Shown: positions 18,946 to 29,945 of the stretch, one piece after another
Numbering within the stretch: position 1 is the first letter of the stretch
How the letters are laid out: every line of letters starts with the position of its first letter
Origin: Limnephilus marmoratus
Taxonomy: Eukaryota; Arthropoda; Insecta; Trichoptera; Limnephilidae
Direction of reading: 5' to 3'
DNA length: 64,000 nt
Assembly (NCBI GenBank): GCA_917880885.1
Contig: OU862918.1
Coordinates: 30,341,988-30,405,987, forward strand
Position numbers and translations under genes: made by a program
The notes under the pieces: generated by a model
Databases searched by the model: none
Told to the model about the DNA's origin: nothing
Seen by the model: the letters and a program-made list of their open reading frames with translations, nothing else

Positions 18946-19555
18946 TGGTTTCAAAATTGTAAATTTTTGTTATTTTAAATCATGTGTAAATGGTTTTATA
19001 ATCTTTATGTTAAAAGTAAATTTTTTATTCTGTATTTAAATGTATTTGTACCGTAAATAAATTACGTAATCTGTCAACCAAACGACTAAAAATTATGTTG
19101 TAATATTTAACTTTTTTTCTCTATTGTTTCCCATTATATCTTGATACATTTCAAAAATAATTTTTACATATTTTCTAAATATATATAACATAACACAACA
19201 TAAAAATATGTAAAAAAGTAAAAAAAAAATATATATAAGACATAGATAATGGGAACCCACTAAGGCAACTGCCTGTGTTAAAGCAAAAAATGTAAATTTC
19301 AAAGCGAAAGTTTAAAAATATAGGTAATGTAGGTATCTTTGAAATAATCTAGTGTTCTAGTGTTACTAGTAACAAAGTTAGTTGATTTTTTGTTACGATT
19401 TCAAGAAGATAAATAAAGTTAGTCTTAAAGTTACAGTAGAATTATAAAAGTGAAGCATGAAGGTTTACATAGAGTTTATAAAAAAAAGTGTTTCAACATC
19501 TGCACTATTTAGCCATAATTTTAATTCTTTTATGGAAAGTGATATTTTATCTGTC
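18946..19555. other. AT-rich stretch
   Basis: Nothing recognised. Confidence 0.45.
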
Positions 19556-20990
19556 ATTTGAATGTGTTTTGGTAGAAGATTAAATGTACGAGGACCATTA
19601 AAACTGCTGTGTGTTTGCATTAATTAGGTTTTGATTTGGGGAACTTGATAAACATTATTAGTCCTTTTGCTAATTCTATTTTCGTTTTTTTACGAAAGAA
19701 TTTTTGTTTTTAAATACATATTTCATAGTTTGCAATATAAATAATTTACGGATTTTGAATATTTTTGTCTCTTTTAATAATAACTTGGTCAGGAATGTTT
19801 TATTTATATTATACATAATTTTAATGATGCACATTTTGTAAAGGCTTAATAAATGCATCAAGCGCACCACCCCATTCTACGATCCTATAAGGCCTTATAT
19901 TATTGAAGATTGTACCAGAGAAAAATAGATCATTTTCAATTTGTCAAGATTGAGTACTTCCTTAAGTCTGTAAAAAGAATATGTAAGATATCTTAATTTC
20001 GAGATGGTTTTATCAATTTGTGATATCCAGTTAAGATGTGTATCAATAGACGCACCTAAACATTTTAATTTTTTCTACTTTGATGAATACATTGCAAAGT
20101 GAACATGTTTCTTGATTGCAACTTGTGTTGTGGATTCTAATTTTTAGGTTATCATGAGGTTTGTTTTTAATGTTTTTGTAAAAAGTTAAATAAAATTTTT
20201 ACTGTAGTTAAAGATGAGTATGTTACATTTTAACCATGTTGAAAGAAGTGCAATAAATTCTTTTGCTTTAGAAAATGTTTCAATCCAAGAATTTCCGTTT
20301 ACTATTATTGCCGTGTCATCGGCATAAGAAATAATTTGTCCCGGGATTACAAAATTACATAAATCGTTTATATACATCAAAAATAGAATCGGGCCAAGTA
20401 GAGTTCCTTGCGGAACTCCATTTTTTATCTGTGCTTCAGAACTATACACATTCCCGATTTTTTTTTTGTGTTCTGTCTTTAAGATAGTTGGTGAGTATTT
20501 TTTGTGTGTGATTTTTGAAACCTAGCTGTGATATTTTTTATGAGTATGTTATGTTTTACAGTACCGAAAGCCATTCTTAAATCTAAGAATATAGTTAGAA
20601 ATTTCTTATTTTTATCGATAGATGTGTATATATTTTTTGTTAAATCATACATTACCTCTTCAGTGTTTAGATCTTTACGAAAACCATATTGGTTTTCCGA
20701 TAGATTATTATATTTTTCTAAGTATTCTACGATACTATTTTCGATTCATTTTTCTAAAATTTTCGATAGGTTTGAAACAAGTGAGATTGGTCTATAATTG
20801 TCTAATTTATGTGTTTCACCAGATTTTTGAATTGGAATTACGGTGGAGATTTTAAATTGTTTTGGAAAATGACCTCCTTTAAGGCACATGTTAAATATAT
20901 GTTGCAAATGAGTTAAAATATATTGTTTTATATTTTTCTATGTATCACACGATAGTCCATCAGTAAAGAAACATTTCATCAACTGATATA
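19556..20990 (-). pseudogene. LINE reverse transcriptase fossil, heavily decayed
   Basis: Minus strand: K-S-G-E-T-H-K-L-D-N-Y-R-P-I-S-L (about 20,800), Q-Y-G-F-R-K-D-L, D-L-R-M-A-F-G-T-V (the usual D-L-x-K-A-F-D-T-V with key residues lost), G-V-P-Q-G-T-L-L-G-P, catalytic Y-A-D-D (about 20,310), L-G-A-S-I-D-T-H-L-N-W near 20,050 and F-N-L-L-P-K-H near 19,570. Multiple stops and frame changes. Same general RT type as the neighbour at 17.5-18.9 kb but clearly diverged. Confidence 0.75.
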
Positions 20991-21052
20991 TTGCTACAAT
21001 CTCCGGATGAGCACATACGCATTATGTCTCTTATTTATACTCTTATATAGTA

Positions 21053-21379
21053 TGGTTACACTAATTATTGCCGAATACTATGAAGTTTCATTATATGGTT
21101 GGTAAGCAACAACTTTTGTAAAGATGGTTAGTCTTTCCCAAACATTAGAAATAAATATTTATACCAATCCAAAATTTGTGTCATCATCGTTAAAAATTGT
21201 AATGTCTGTGTGAATTGTATGAGTGCAAGCGAGATAGCATGCTTGCGTGAATCTATATAAGGCGATGCGTGCTAGATTCGTCCTCTTTTGCTTAAGGCAG
21301 CTCCCTAATAAAAACCAGTACAGAATACAGTTACCCTCTTCATTTAGAGTACTACCCACCATAATACTTCGTCTACACA
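21053..21379 (+). other. Possible solo LTR or promoter module
   Basis: A TGGTTACACT...ACA segment holds TATATAAGG (about 21,255) and AATAAAA (about 21,308) in LTR-like order. The flanking five bases do not match, so an LTR is not demonstrated. Confidence 0.25.
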
Positions 21380-21560
21380 TATGTTAGTCCGCATCTGAAT
21401 TGGCTCGACACCACAACTGCTCAGACGGACATTACAAAAATAAAATTATTTTATCAATATCTACTTTGGCCCTGGCGTAAAGATACAAATCCATGCTTTC
21501 CGGTTAATTATTGATCAATCATTGCAATCGTAGTGTCATCAATTTCTACGAAACATAAAA

Positions 21561-21761
21561 ATGGCCAGCAGTTCGAATGATTCAGACTTTTTTGATAATA
21601 TAAATAAAAGGGAGTGCATAATAGATTGGCTTGTTACAAAAAAAAACTTTTTTATTTTTGGTATTCCTGAAAACGAAAAATTATGGGTAAAAATATGGTA
21701 TTTATTAATTTTCTCATTAGCACAGACTCATAATAAATTACGGAATAGTCGGAATTCTTGA
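21561..21761 (+). CDS. Hypothetical short ORF or first exon
   Basis: An ATG in good context (AAAATGG) opens 66 codons beginning M-A-S-S-S-N-D-S-D-F-F. A possible splice donor follows E-K-L-W (GTAAAA at about 21,686), after which the sequence becomes low-complexity hydrophobic. No domain recognised; it could be chance or an orphan first exon of a transposase. Confidence 0.2.
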   Translation: MASSSNDSDFFDNINKRECIIDWLVTKKNFFIFGIPENEKLWVKIWYLLIFSLAQTHNKLRNSRNS

Positions 21762-21764
21762 TAA

Positions 21765-22735
21765 AACATCCCTTTCAATTTTGAAATAATAATTATTATC
21801 GATTAAAATATTATTTTAGGTGGATACTTTATCGCTTATTTGAATTATTCCGAAACACATGGTTCAAATTATGAAAGTAACACTTCCTTTTAAAATAAAT
21901 CCAGGTCCATTACAGAGATATACAGACCGACAACCAAATTTTTATATTTGAAGCATAGTTTTCTGTTTAATGCATACACATTATTTTAAAGGGACCCTTG
22001 CCTTTGAAGTGGTCTACTCATTGGATAGATTGAAAAATCACTGAAATTAATATTTTTTTTGTTACGAGGCTGAAGAATGTAACAAAAAATGTTTCCAATA
22101 TAAACAATTAAATACAAATATATCACGAATATCATGTAGACCACGCCCACACGTATTATAGAATATTAGCGCAGAACCTACCATGAGAAGTCACATGATA
22201 AATTCGTTGTACGATTTGTGAAATTAATGCATTTATAAAAAAAACTATTTTCCTTCGGATTTTCCGTCTTTCAAAAGAAGAAATTTACGTGATCGAAAGA
22301 TAGTAAATTTGAAAAATTATGATATACGCCCAATGACATCATACAAATACAAGACACGTTATATTCATAATAATCTAACTAAAAAAATTAGATTATACAT
22401 GATACCCATTCAAAGAATATGTATATAAACGGGTCGCCAAACACCTAGTTCAGTGAAATGTAATGAATCTTCACGCTATATATCATGTATTGGAAAATAC
22501 AAGATACGTTATATTCATAATAATTATAATTGCACTGAACCCAGAAATTCTCGCCAAAATAAAATTTTACGTACCGACCAGAAATACGTAGCTAAGTGAT
22601 ACCCTTTTCTGCGATAATTTTAAAACAAACTTCGAGGTTAATAAACCTACCTACCTATAAATAGACTACATCATTTTGGCAATAAATTTGGGAATATTGT
22701 AGAGATGTATTAGTTATAAAACGAAGTCTTTATAA
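21765..22735. other. AT-rich stretch with a promoter-like module
   Basis: No gene found. TATATAAA at 22,422-22,429 followed by TTCAGT at 22,449-22,454 matches TATA/Inr spacing. ATACAAGAYACGTTATATTC repeats at about 22,348 and 22,497. No product can be assigned. Confidence 0.35.
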
Positions 22736-22737
22736 TT

Positions 22738-22858
22738 TGTTATTTTATTTATCTATATAAAGTATGTTTACATTGGGTTTAACGATGCCTGTCTCACTAG
22801 GATATAACTGTGTCAAGACAGGCGTAGAATTATATACATTTATTTAACTTCTCACCAT
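22738..22858 (-). repeat. LINE tail fragment, minus orientation
   Basis: A T-rich start in plus view, then GCCTGTCT...AGACAGGC, a stem-loop at 22,788-22,824. It resembles the 3' ends near 16.45 kb and 22.9 kb. Confidence 0.4.
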
Positions 22859-23720
22859 ACATTCTTATTTTTTATTTTTACATACAGAAAAAAATTAACC
22901 TCACTTGGACTAGGCCTGTGTTGAGGTTAACTTTTATAAATTTGAGTGATTTTACACACACAAAATACTAAAATACACTACATTTAAAACACTAAAATAT
23001 TTTAATAAAGTAAGAAATAAAAATATCATATTAGTGACCAGATGGGTAATTTAAGTATGATTTGTAACAATATAGACCATAAATAAATCTTTAATTACTA
23101 TACCCACCAAGAAACAAAGCCAGTTCAAAACATTTAGGGTGACACTCCAATTTTGGCAAATGGAACTCAAATAAAATCTAAATAGATTTTATTTGAGTTA
23201 AAAATAAATATTTAAAAAAAGCTTATTATTCAAAAAACAAATATTATTAAAAAACAAATCTTATTATTTAAAAATTGAAATCTTATTATTTAAAAAAGGA
23301 CAATGATGAAAAAATAGTATGCCAATCCTCTGTTAACACTCATATATTAACATTCTTTTTAAATTTAGCTAATGAATTGGAAGATTTAATGTAGTCTGGC
23401 AGAATATTAAACATAATTGGAGCTTGGTATAAATAGTTTCTTTGGCCAAAAGATGTTTTAGTATGTATTGCCATAAAGTTCATTGTTGAGCCAATTCTAG
23501 TGGTATGGATAAATGAATATTGTAGTTACAAGAATATTTAAGGTAAAATACATATTAATTTGAATAGAATTAAAACAGGAAGGTGATTGGAAGTGTGGGT
23601 AAATGATTTAAAGAAAAATATCTTTACAGCGCCCTTGAGGTGATTTTTCATAAAAATGGGGCTCTATGAATTATCCAATTTTGGAAGAGATGAAGTAAAG
23701 TAGTAAATTCTGTCTAATCT
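22859..23720 (-). pseudogene. LINE 3' end: RT C-terminus and 3' UTR
   Basis: Minus strand encodes F-G-Q-R-N-Y-L-Y-Q-A-P and N-I-L-P-D-Y-I-K-S (about 23,460-23,350), a LINE C-terminal signature also seen at 17.7 and 19.6 kb. It is followed by a 3' UTR with a TTAACCTCA...TGAGGTTAA hairpin (22,898-22,933). Confidence 0.6.
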
Positions 23721-24084
23721 ATTTGTGGAGTTAAATTTGAGAGGATTCTATTATTTTCATTTATTTTAAATGGGTTAGGTTATTACTTTACTGAAATGTA
23801 TGATTTCACAACTACGTACAGAATATTTAATTTTCGCGCTTAATTTCTTCTCTTGTGTGTTAGAAAATAAGATAAAAATGTAACCTCAACGGCCGCACTT
23901 TCTTCCGCACGCCCGTTGTCTTGCAATGTAAATGGTTTCTACCAAAATAAAATAAAATAAAATATTTTGTTATCAAAAAACGTGATACATAACGATTAAA
24001 ATGATACATTTCGTAATGTATATCACTGCTAAATTGACTTGCAGCTGATACAATCAAGTGAATGATGGATGTGTCAACAAAAAG

Positions 24085-24300
24085 TATTAGCGAAACTCAA
24101 TAAAAAATTAGGAGACAGAAAAATCAGAAAAATATATTGGCACCTCTGGGATTCGAACCCAGGACCTTCCAGGACCTTTCCGGGCCACATAGAGCTGTGG
24201 CCCGGAAAGCCGAAGGTCCTGGGTTCGGGTCCCATAGGTGCCAATATCTTTTTTCTGATTTTTCTGTCTCCAGATTTTTGATTGAGTTTCGCTAATATTG
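24085..24300. repeat. Head-to-head pair of tRNA-derived SINEs (palindrome)
   Basis: Arms of about 100 bp. Each contains a tRNA T-arm/B box (GGGTTCGAATCCC type: minus at 24,148-24,160, plus at 24,221-24,233), the GGCACC acceptor-like end, a TTTTTCTGATTTTTCTGTC block and GTTTCGCTAATATT. The A-box halves are gone. Confidence 0.7.
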
Positions 24301-24659
24301 TCTTTTTCTAATTAAATATTACATTTTGAGGGTTTACTCATAAAGTTAAAAATAAATAAAAAGTATTATTTCTCAACGTAATTATTTTATTTATACACCT
24401 ACCCCAATCGTATTTCAAATTGAAGCTGTTTTAATTTTCGATCAGGTTATTAGATATGCACCTACGTTGTTAAATGGTCATTGCGATTAGGCATATTGTT
24501 ATTATCGTTTTGATTAGACAATGAATATATATGTAAAGCAAACTTCGGAATATCGAATTTTATCAATCTTTGCGCCGAAAAAAAAACTTTCATTTGGGCA
24601 GGTTTCTATTTGCTGGGAGAAATTCATTTTTTCGTCCTCTCTCTACCAGTTCCCGGCCT

Positions 24660-24895
24660 TCCTGACATGCATCAGGGTTGATAACACAACTACCCAGTGG
24701 GATACTACCCCTGATTTCTTGAATTTTTACTAGCGGCTGTTGCCTTTAGTTGTTTATTAGATGATTATCCTACATTCGATCTTTCATCAACGTTCTTATC
24801 GACCTTCCCGTCTCTCGCAAACATGCGTTCCAAATACACAAACTTACTCACTTGATCCAAGCATTTACCATCAAAATATAAAAACTGTCATGTAG
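24660..24895 (-). pseudogene. RTE-like LINE RT fragment
   Basis: Minus strand reads V-S-K-F-V-Y-L-E-R-M-F-A-R-D-G-K, related to the Y-L-G-S-M-F-x-R-D-G-K segment also found at 31.2 kb. Confidence 0.6.
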
Positions 24896-25089
24896 GGTGT
24901 TGAAGTTTTTTATTATTTTTATAGACCTTTTGATTACATTGTTTTTAATAGATTTAAGCATGTTCATTAGTTAAAAGATAAGTTACATAAAGCAGAAACA
25001 ACTCACGAATAATAATTCAATGGAAAAAATGTATATAACTTCGGGATGTAGACGTTGTTAAAAATTTATAAACAGATTTTTAAAAAGTG

Positions 25090-26076
25090 AAATAGCTAGC
25101 ATATCAACTAAACAAGTTGCAAAAGCTAAAACAAATGGAAGTAAATATAAAAATTCTTGAAGAAAAATGGACGAAAGAAAAAACAGAATTGACAAATAAG
25201 ATATCTTCTCTACAATCCAAACTGATTGAAAAGCTTGAGAAAAAAAATCGAAAATTCGATCATTATGGGAGGAAAAATTTAAGCAAGCCAATTAAAAAAA
25301 ATCTCGGAATCTAAATATTCACTAATTATAAAAAGTGAAAATGATAACATGACTGCAGACGCTATAAAAGACCGAATAGTCAAAAAAATTTAAATTGCTA
25401 ATTTGGGAATCGCTGTAAACGGAGTCCGTAAAGCTGCACAAAATAAACTAATAATATCCTGCCCAACAAAAGCTTGTGCTGAGAAATTTACAGAAGACAT
25501 CAACAAAACACTCAAAAAACAGATGATCGCGGAAGAATTAAAAAAGAAAAAACCAAAATTTTTCGTTAGAAACTTACAAGCAGATTTATCTGAAAGAGAA
25601 ATTATTGAGGCCTTAAAAATACAAAATGAGGGGATAAATGACATCATGGAAAACGACCCAAAAACACGATAAAATTAATCAAAATGTTCAAACCAAAAAA
25701 CCTAAATGACTTACCAACTACATACTGGAAATAAGTGGACAATTAAGGACGCACCTAACTGAAAGGGAAAAAAATGAATATAGGATTCACAGGGTACGTG
25801 TAGAACATGCAATCACTATTACCGCAGTGCTTCCATTGCCTTAAGTTTGGACATACGGCAATCAAATGTTTCAACAAAGAAAAAAGTGCAACATGTTTGC
25901 ATTGCGCAAAATACCATGAATGGAAGGAATGCCCAAATAAAAACGAAGACGAAAAGTGCAGCAATTGTATCTTTCAAAACAAAAACCTCATGATGAACCT
26001 AAATACTAACCATAAGGCAAATAATTCAACCTGTACTTACTTCAAAAAGATTATGTATATCGCCCAAGACGTTTAG
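25090..26076 (+). pseudogene. LINE ORF1 (zinc-knuckle type), broken
   Basis: Three frames in sequence: a K/E-rich coiled-coil-like part (25,117-25,314), a middle part with F-V-R-N-L-Q-A-D-L-S-E-R-E (25,403-25,672) and a C-terminal part with CCHC knuckles, C-F-H-C-L-K-F-G-H and C-L-H-C-A-K-Y-H, then C-S-N-C (25,807-26,076). This order is typical of Jockey/I-group ORF1 proteins, which bind element RNA. At least two frameshifts. No ORF2 follows; the PLE palindrome begins about 90 bp downstream. Confidence 0.7.
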
Positions 26077-26097
26077 AATATGAGTAGGTATATTAGT

Positions 26098-26140
26098 ACT
26101 TAAAAAATATATATAGATATATAGATATATAAATATATGT
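26098..26140. repeat. AT-rich microsatellite
   Basis: ATATAGATATATAGATATATAAATATAT at the left border of the PLE palindrome. A longer TA run borders the right side (29,189-29,228). Confidence 0.7.
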
Positions 26141-26225
26141 TATAGTTAAGGTTTTCACGGGTGTAAGATGTAAAACACTTTTCTCGGTTTACCCGCGTAA
26201 CGTAGTCCTGAGAAGGACTTTTTAA

Positions 26226-26269
26226 CTCCTGACGTTTCGGACAGATCACATTGTCCATCTTCAGAGGCC
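26226..26269 (-). ncRNA. Hammerhead ribozyme, left PLE copy
   Basis: Minus strand: CUGAAGA core (complement of 26,258-26,264), stem II GGACA/UGUCC, GAAA, 2-bp stem III AC/GU, cleavage expected after GUC (between 26,231 and 26,230), stem I CCU/AGG. Confidence 0.8.
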
Positions 26270-26350
26270 TTATGTCTTTAGCTTTTGTCTCAAACTGATA
26301 GCTTTCGCATGTCTGTTCGGTCCAGAATCCAAGACTCAAGTGAGTGCAAA

Positions 26351-27480
26351 TCAATTCCTATGGCTAGAACGGAGTACCCGGGTTGATTGTGATTTATGGT
26401 GCTGGGGGTAGGAGGTGGGACCGGCAGTCTCAGGAGGTTTACATGTAGAGACCTGATTGGTTAGGCTAATTGTGGGTACTTCTGATAATTTTGGAAATGC
26501 CGTTTTTGGGGGATTTTCGTCAATTATTACTTTCCAGGTGTTGGTAATTCTTATGGAGTCGTTTCTGGTGTTCATATTATTTTTATGTTTATAAATTTCT
26601 ATTGCTTCGCGGTAAATTCTTTTTGGTTCATTGTATACGCTAGCTATTGTTGTTGTATTATCGAAGTCTATTTTATGACCTTCATTAAGGACGTGTTGAA
26701 CTAAGGATGAAGTTAAGCGTTTATTAGTGACATCTACTTTATGTTCTGCAATTCTACAAGATATTTTTCTATTGCATCGTCCAATATACACCTTTTCACA
26801 CGCCCCACAAGGTATTTTATAAATCCCGTGTGATTCAAGTGGAATGTGGTCTTTCGGACTTCTTAATAGAGACGAGATTTTATTTTCCGATTTATAAATA
26901 GTTTTGATTTTATTGCTTTTGAGGATTCGACTGATTTTATCTGTTGAGCCTTTTATGTATGGGAGAATTGCTACAGAAAGGGGTTCTGTTTCCGTTTCAG
27001 GATTAGTTTTTTTACGTTTGTTTATGGATTTGTTAATTAAATATTTGGAGTAGCCGTTTGCTTGAAGAGCACTACTAAGGAGATCTAGTTCTTCACGAAT
27101 ATGATCTTTGTCCGCTAGTCGTTTTGATCGGGTAACTAATGTATTTATAACTGATGACAACTGAGATGGGTTGTGATTTGAGTTGGCGTTTAAATATCTA
27201 TTCGTATGTGTCGGTTTACGATATACGGTATGTCCAAGGCTGCCGTTCTTTTTCTTTTTAACTAAAATATCGAGAAATGGGAGATAATCGTTTTCTTCGA
27301 TTTCCATGGTAAATTTAATATCTTCATGGATACTATTCAAATGAATAAGGAAGTTATTTAATTCTTTAATTCCGTGTTGCCAAATAATGAAAGTATCATC
27401 TACGTAACGCCGCCATAGTGAGGGTTTCAGAGGAGCGCTCTCTAATGCCTTTATTTCAAAGTACATCATGTAAATATTCG
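26351..27480 (-). CDS. PLE RT palm and GIY-YIG endonuclease, left copy
   Basis: 372 codons with no stop. N-terminal: RT palm motif W-R-R-Y-V-D-D-T-F-I-I-W with the catalytic D-D, then F-L-D-I-L-V-K-K and the thumb-like H-T-N-R-Y-L. C-terminal: the GIY-YIG nuclease G-I-Y-K-I-P-C-G-A-C followed by V-Y-I-G-R and R-I-A-E-H. This is the core of a Penelope protein, lacking the RT fingers. Downstream (lower coordinates) follow the shared 3' region and hammerhead. The frame is fed from the 167-bp tandem units rather than from a start codon. Confidence 0.85.
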
Positions 27481-27839
27481 CGATTACCGGGCTGAGAGGG
27501 CTGATACTTTCGTAATCATCTAATCGTAATCTAACCTTTCGTAACCATCGTAATCATCATCGTCATCTACGTAACGCCGCCATAGTGAGGGTTTCAGAGG
27601 AGCGCTCTCTAATGCCTTTATTTCAAAGTACATCATGTAAATATTCGCGATTACCGGGCTGAGAGGGCTGATACTTTCGTAATCATCTAATCGTAATCTA
27701 ACCTTTCGTAACCATCGTAATCATCATCGTCATCTACGTAACGCCGCCATAGTGAGGGTTTCAGAGGAGCGCTCTCTAATGCCTTTATTTCAAAGTACAT
27801 CATGTAAATATTCGCGATTACCGGGCTGAGAGGGGAGCC
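27396..27839 (-). repeat. 167-bp tandem duplication at the palindrome centre
   Basis: TCATCTACGTAACGCCGCC starts at 27,396, 27,563 and 27,730, two full periods of 167 bp and a partial third. Each full unit is PLE coding sequence (about 105 bp) plus a filler rich in TCGTAATCATC/TCGTAACCATCG that looks templated from short nearby words. Confidence 0.85.
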
Positions 27840-27841
27840 AA

Positions 27842-29008
27842 GGTGCCCCAATGGGCTCCCCTCTCAGCCCGGTAATCGCGAATATTTACATGATGTACTT
27901 TGAAATAAAGGCATTAGAGAGCGCTCCTCTGAAACCCTCACTATGGCGGCGTTACGTAGATGATACTTTCATTATTTGGCAACACGGAATTAAAGAATTA
28001 AATAACTTCCTTATTCATTTGAATAGTATCCATGAAGATATTAAATTTACCATGGAAATCGAAGAAAACGATTATCTCCCATTTCTCGATATTTTAGTTA
28101 AAAAGAAAAAGAACGGCAGCCTTGGACATACCGTATATCGTAAACCGACACATACGAATAGATATTTAAACGCCAACTCAAATCACAACCCATCTCAGTT
28201 GTCATCAGTTATAAATACATTAGTTACCCGATCAAAACGACTAGCGGACAAAGATCATATTCGTGAAGAACTAGATCTCCTTAGTAGTGCTCTTCAAGCA
28301 AACGGCTACTCCAAATATTTAATTAACAAATCCATAAACAAACGTAAAAAAACTAATCCTGAAACGGAAACAGAACCCCTTTCTGTAGCAATTCTCCCAT
28401 ACATAAAAGGCTCAACAGATAAAATCAGTCGAATCCTCAAAAGCAATAAAATCAAAACTATTTATAAATCGGAAAATAAAATCTCGTCTCTATTAAGAAG
28501 TCCGAAAGACCACATTCCACTTGAATCACACGGGATTTATAAAATACCTTGTGGGGCGTGTGAAAAGGTGTATATTGGACGATGCAATAGAAAAATATCT
28601 TGTAGAATTGCAGAACATAAAGTAGATGTCACTAATAAACGCTTAACTTCATCCTTAGTTCAACACGTCCTTAATGAAGGTCATAAAATAGACTTCGATA
28701 ATACAACAACAATAGCTAGCGTATACAATGAACCAAAAAGAATTTACCGCGAAGCAATAGAAATTTATAAACATAAAAATAATATGAACACCAGAAACGA
28801 CTCCATAAGAATTCCCAACACCTGGAAAGTAATAATTGACGAAAATCCCCCAAAAACGGCATTTCTAAAATTATCAGAAGTACCCACAATTAGCCTAACC
28901 AATCAGGTCTCTACATGTAAACCGCCTGAGACTGCCGGTCCCACCTCCTACCCCCAGCACCATAAATCACAATCAACCCGGGTACTCCGTTCTAGCCATA
29001 GGAATTGA
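27842..29008 (+). CDS. PLE RT palm and GIY-YIG endonuclease, right copy
   Basis: The frame is open from the palindrome centre, G-A-P-M-G-S-P-L-S-P-V-I-A-N (RT motif before the palm), to TGA at 29,006-29,008. The ATG at 27,851 lies inside this conserved motif and is not a genuine start. Then Y-V-D-D-T-F, F-L-D-I-L-V, the basic linker, and GIY-YIG with the C-x2-C insert characteristic of PLE nucleases. No stops or frameshifts. The N-terminal half of the RT is missing. Confidence 0.87.
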   Translation, partial: GAPMGSPLSPVIANIYMMYFEIKALESAPLKPSLWRRYVDDTFIIWQHGIKELNNFLIHLNSIHEDIKFTMEIEENDYLPFLDILVKKKKNGSLGHTVYRKPTHTNRYLNANSNHNPSQLSSVINTLVTRSKRLADKDHIREELDLLSSALQANGYSKYLINKSINKRKKTNPETETEPLSVAILPYIKGSTDKISRILKSNKIKTIYKSENKISSLLRSPKDHIPLESHGIYKIPCGACEKVYIGRCNRKISCRIAEHKVDVTNKRLTSSLVQHVLNEGHKIDFDNTTTIASVYNEPKRIYREAIEIYKHKNNMNTRNDSIRIPNTWKVIIDENPPKTAFLKLSEVPTISLTNQVSTCKPPETAGPTSYPQHHKSQSTRVLRSSHRN

Positions 29009-29090
29009 TTTGCACTCACTTGAGTCTTGGATTCTGGACCGAACAGACATGCGAAAGCTATCAGTTTGAGACAAAAGCTAAAGACATAAG

Positions 29091-29132
29091 GCCTCTGAAG
29101 ATGGACAATGTGATCTGTCCGAAACGTCAGGA
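29091..29132 (+). ncRNA. Hammerhead ribozyme, right PLE copy
   Basis: Stem I CCU (29,092-29,094) with AGG (29,129-29,131). Core CUGAAGA 29,095-29,101. Stem II GGACA/UGUCC (29,103-29,107 and 29,116-29,120). GAAA 29,121-29,124. AC/GU stem III and cleavage after C29128. Consensus match at all core positions (CUGANGA allows A at position 7). Confidence 0.83.
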
Positions 29133-29186
29133 GTTAAAAAGTCCTTCTCAGGACTACGTTACGCGGGTAAACCGAGAAAAGTGTTT

Positions 29187-29188
<2 letters not shown>

Positions 29189-29228
<40 letters not shown>
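29189..29228. repeat. TA microsatellite
   Basis: Uninterrupted TA repeat at the right border of the PLE palindrome; PLEs often sit at AT repeats. Confidence 0.85.
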
Positions 29229-29229
<1 letters not shown>

Positions 29230-29230
<1 letters not shown>

Positions 29231-29690
29231 TTTATGTTACGGCATTTAGTGGCTCAAAGCGTCCTTTAATTACCGGAACTTCTTGATCATTTCGACTTAC
29301 TGGCTCATTTGGGCACTTAGTGGCTCATCGTTTTTTTTTTTTAAGTCCATCATATCAAACTCGATGAGACGAGTCGAACGGTGTAAAAAAAATTTTTGAG
29401 TGAATAAATGACATTTTTACGTGGACCGTTAATGCTCCGGAATGCGTTTTTTATCAGTAAATATTCATCAATACTTAGAACATCAACTGGGTACACTTTT
29501 TATCGCATCTATAACCATCACGGCATGCGACGTTGCTGGATGTTCTCGTCATACAATATCATTCAAACTCCAAGTCGTTTATCAATGCTTTGCGATATTG
29601 AACTGAATGGTTTATTTCCTCAAAATCTATTATCGCATGACATTGCTATGTCAGATTGAATCTTTTTGCGATATGTTATATGTTGTATTC
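29230..29690. other. Unassigned sequence
   Basis: Repeats of the words TTAGTGGCTCA/TTACTGGCTCA near 29,245-29,330 but no recognisable element or gene. Confidence 0.4.
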
Positions 29691-29759
29691 TATCTACATA
29701 GGTAGCCAGACTGTCAAGCGCTCGCTGTGGACTGTTAGAAGAACAGACATTATATTATA

Positions 29760-29945
29760 ATATTTAGCGGCTATTCGCGCGGTTTTTTAAAATTGAAGAT
29801 TGATTTACGAATTGCTTTTATAATATCGTTATTAATTTTGTGTTAATTGTTTTTGTGTTTATTACAAGGTTTATATTATTACGTATTTTAATAAACATTT
29901 ATGTAGTTTTTTCTTTAATAAATAAAATATTTGCTACGTAATTAT
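29760..29945 (+). repeat. Dispersed AT-rich module, diverged plus copy
   Basis: Similar in reverse complement to 33,545-33,790 and 34,915-35,160 (shared CGCG...TTTTTTTAAATTG, TTTGTGTTAA, TTATTTGCTACGTAATTA words). Likely the end of an unidentified element. Confidence 0.45.

Larger units (their letters stand above)
26168..29191. mobile_element. Penelope-like element palindrome (family 2)
   Basis: Two near-identical 5'-truncated PLE copies in head-to-head orientation: minus 26,168-27,839 and plus 27,854-29,191, around a 14-bp centre (27,840-27,853). The left arm has two extra 167-bp units. Both arms end with the same hammerhead and GTGTTTTACA, next to AT microsatellites. The protein copies differ at only about two residues (I-T-N versus I-P-N; A-F-P versus A-F-L), so the structure is recent, or an assembly foldback. 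Confidence 0.85.

Noticed and set aside
27396..27839. CRISPR-like or satellite array at the PLE centre
   Set aside because: The units are PLE coding sequence plus filler, so they are a local rearrangement of the element.
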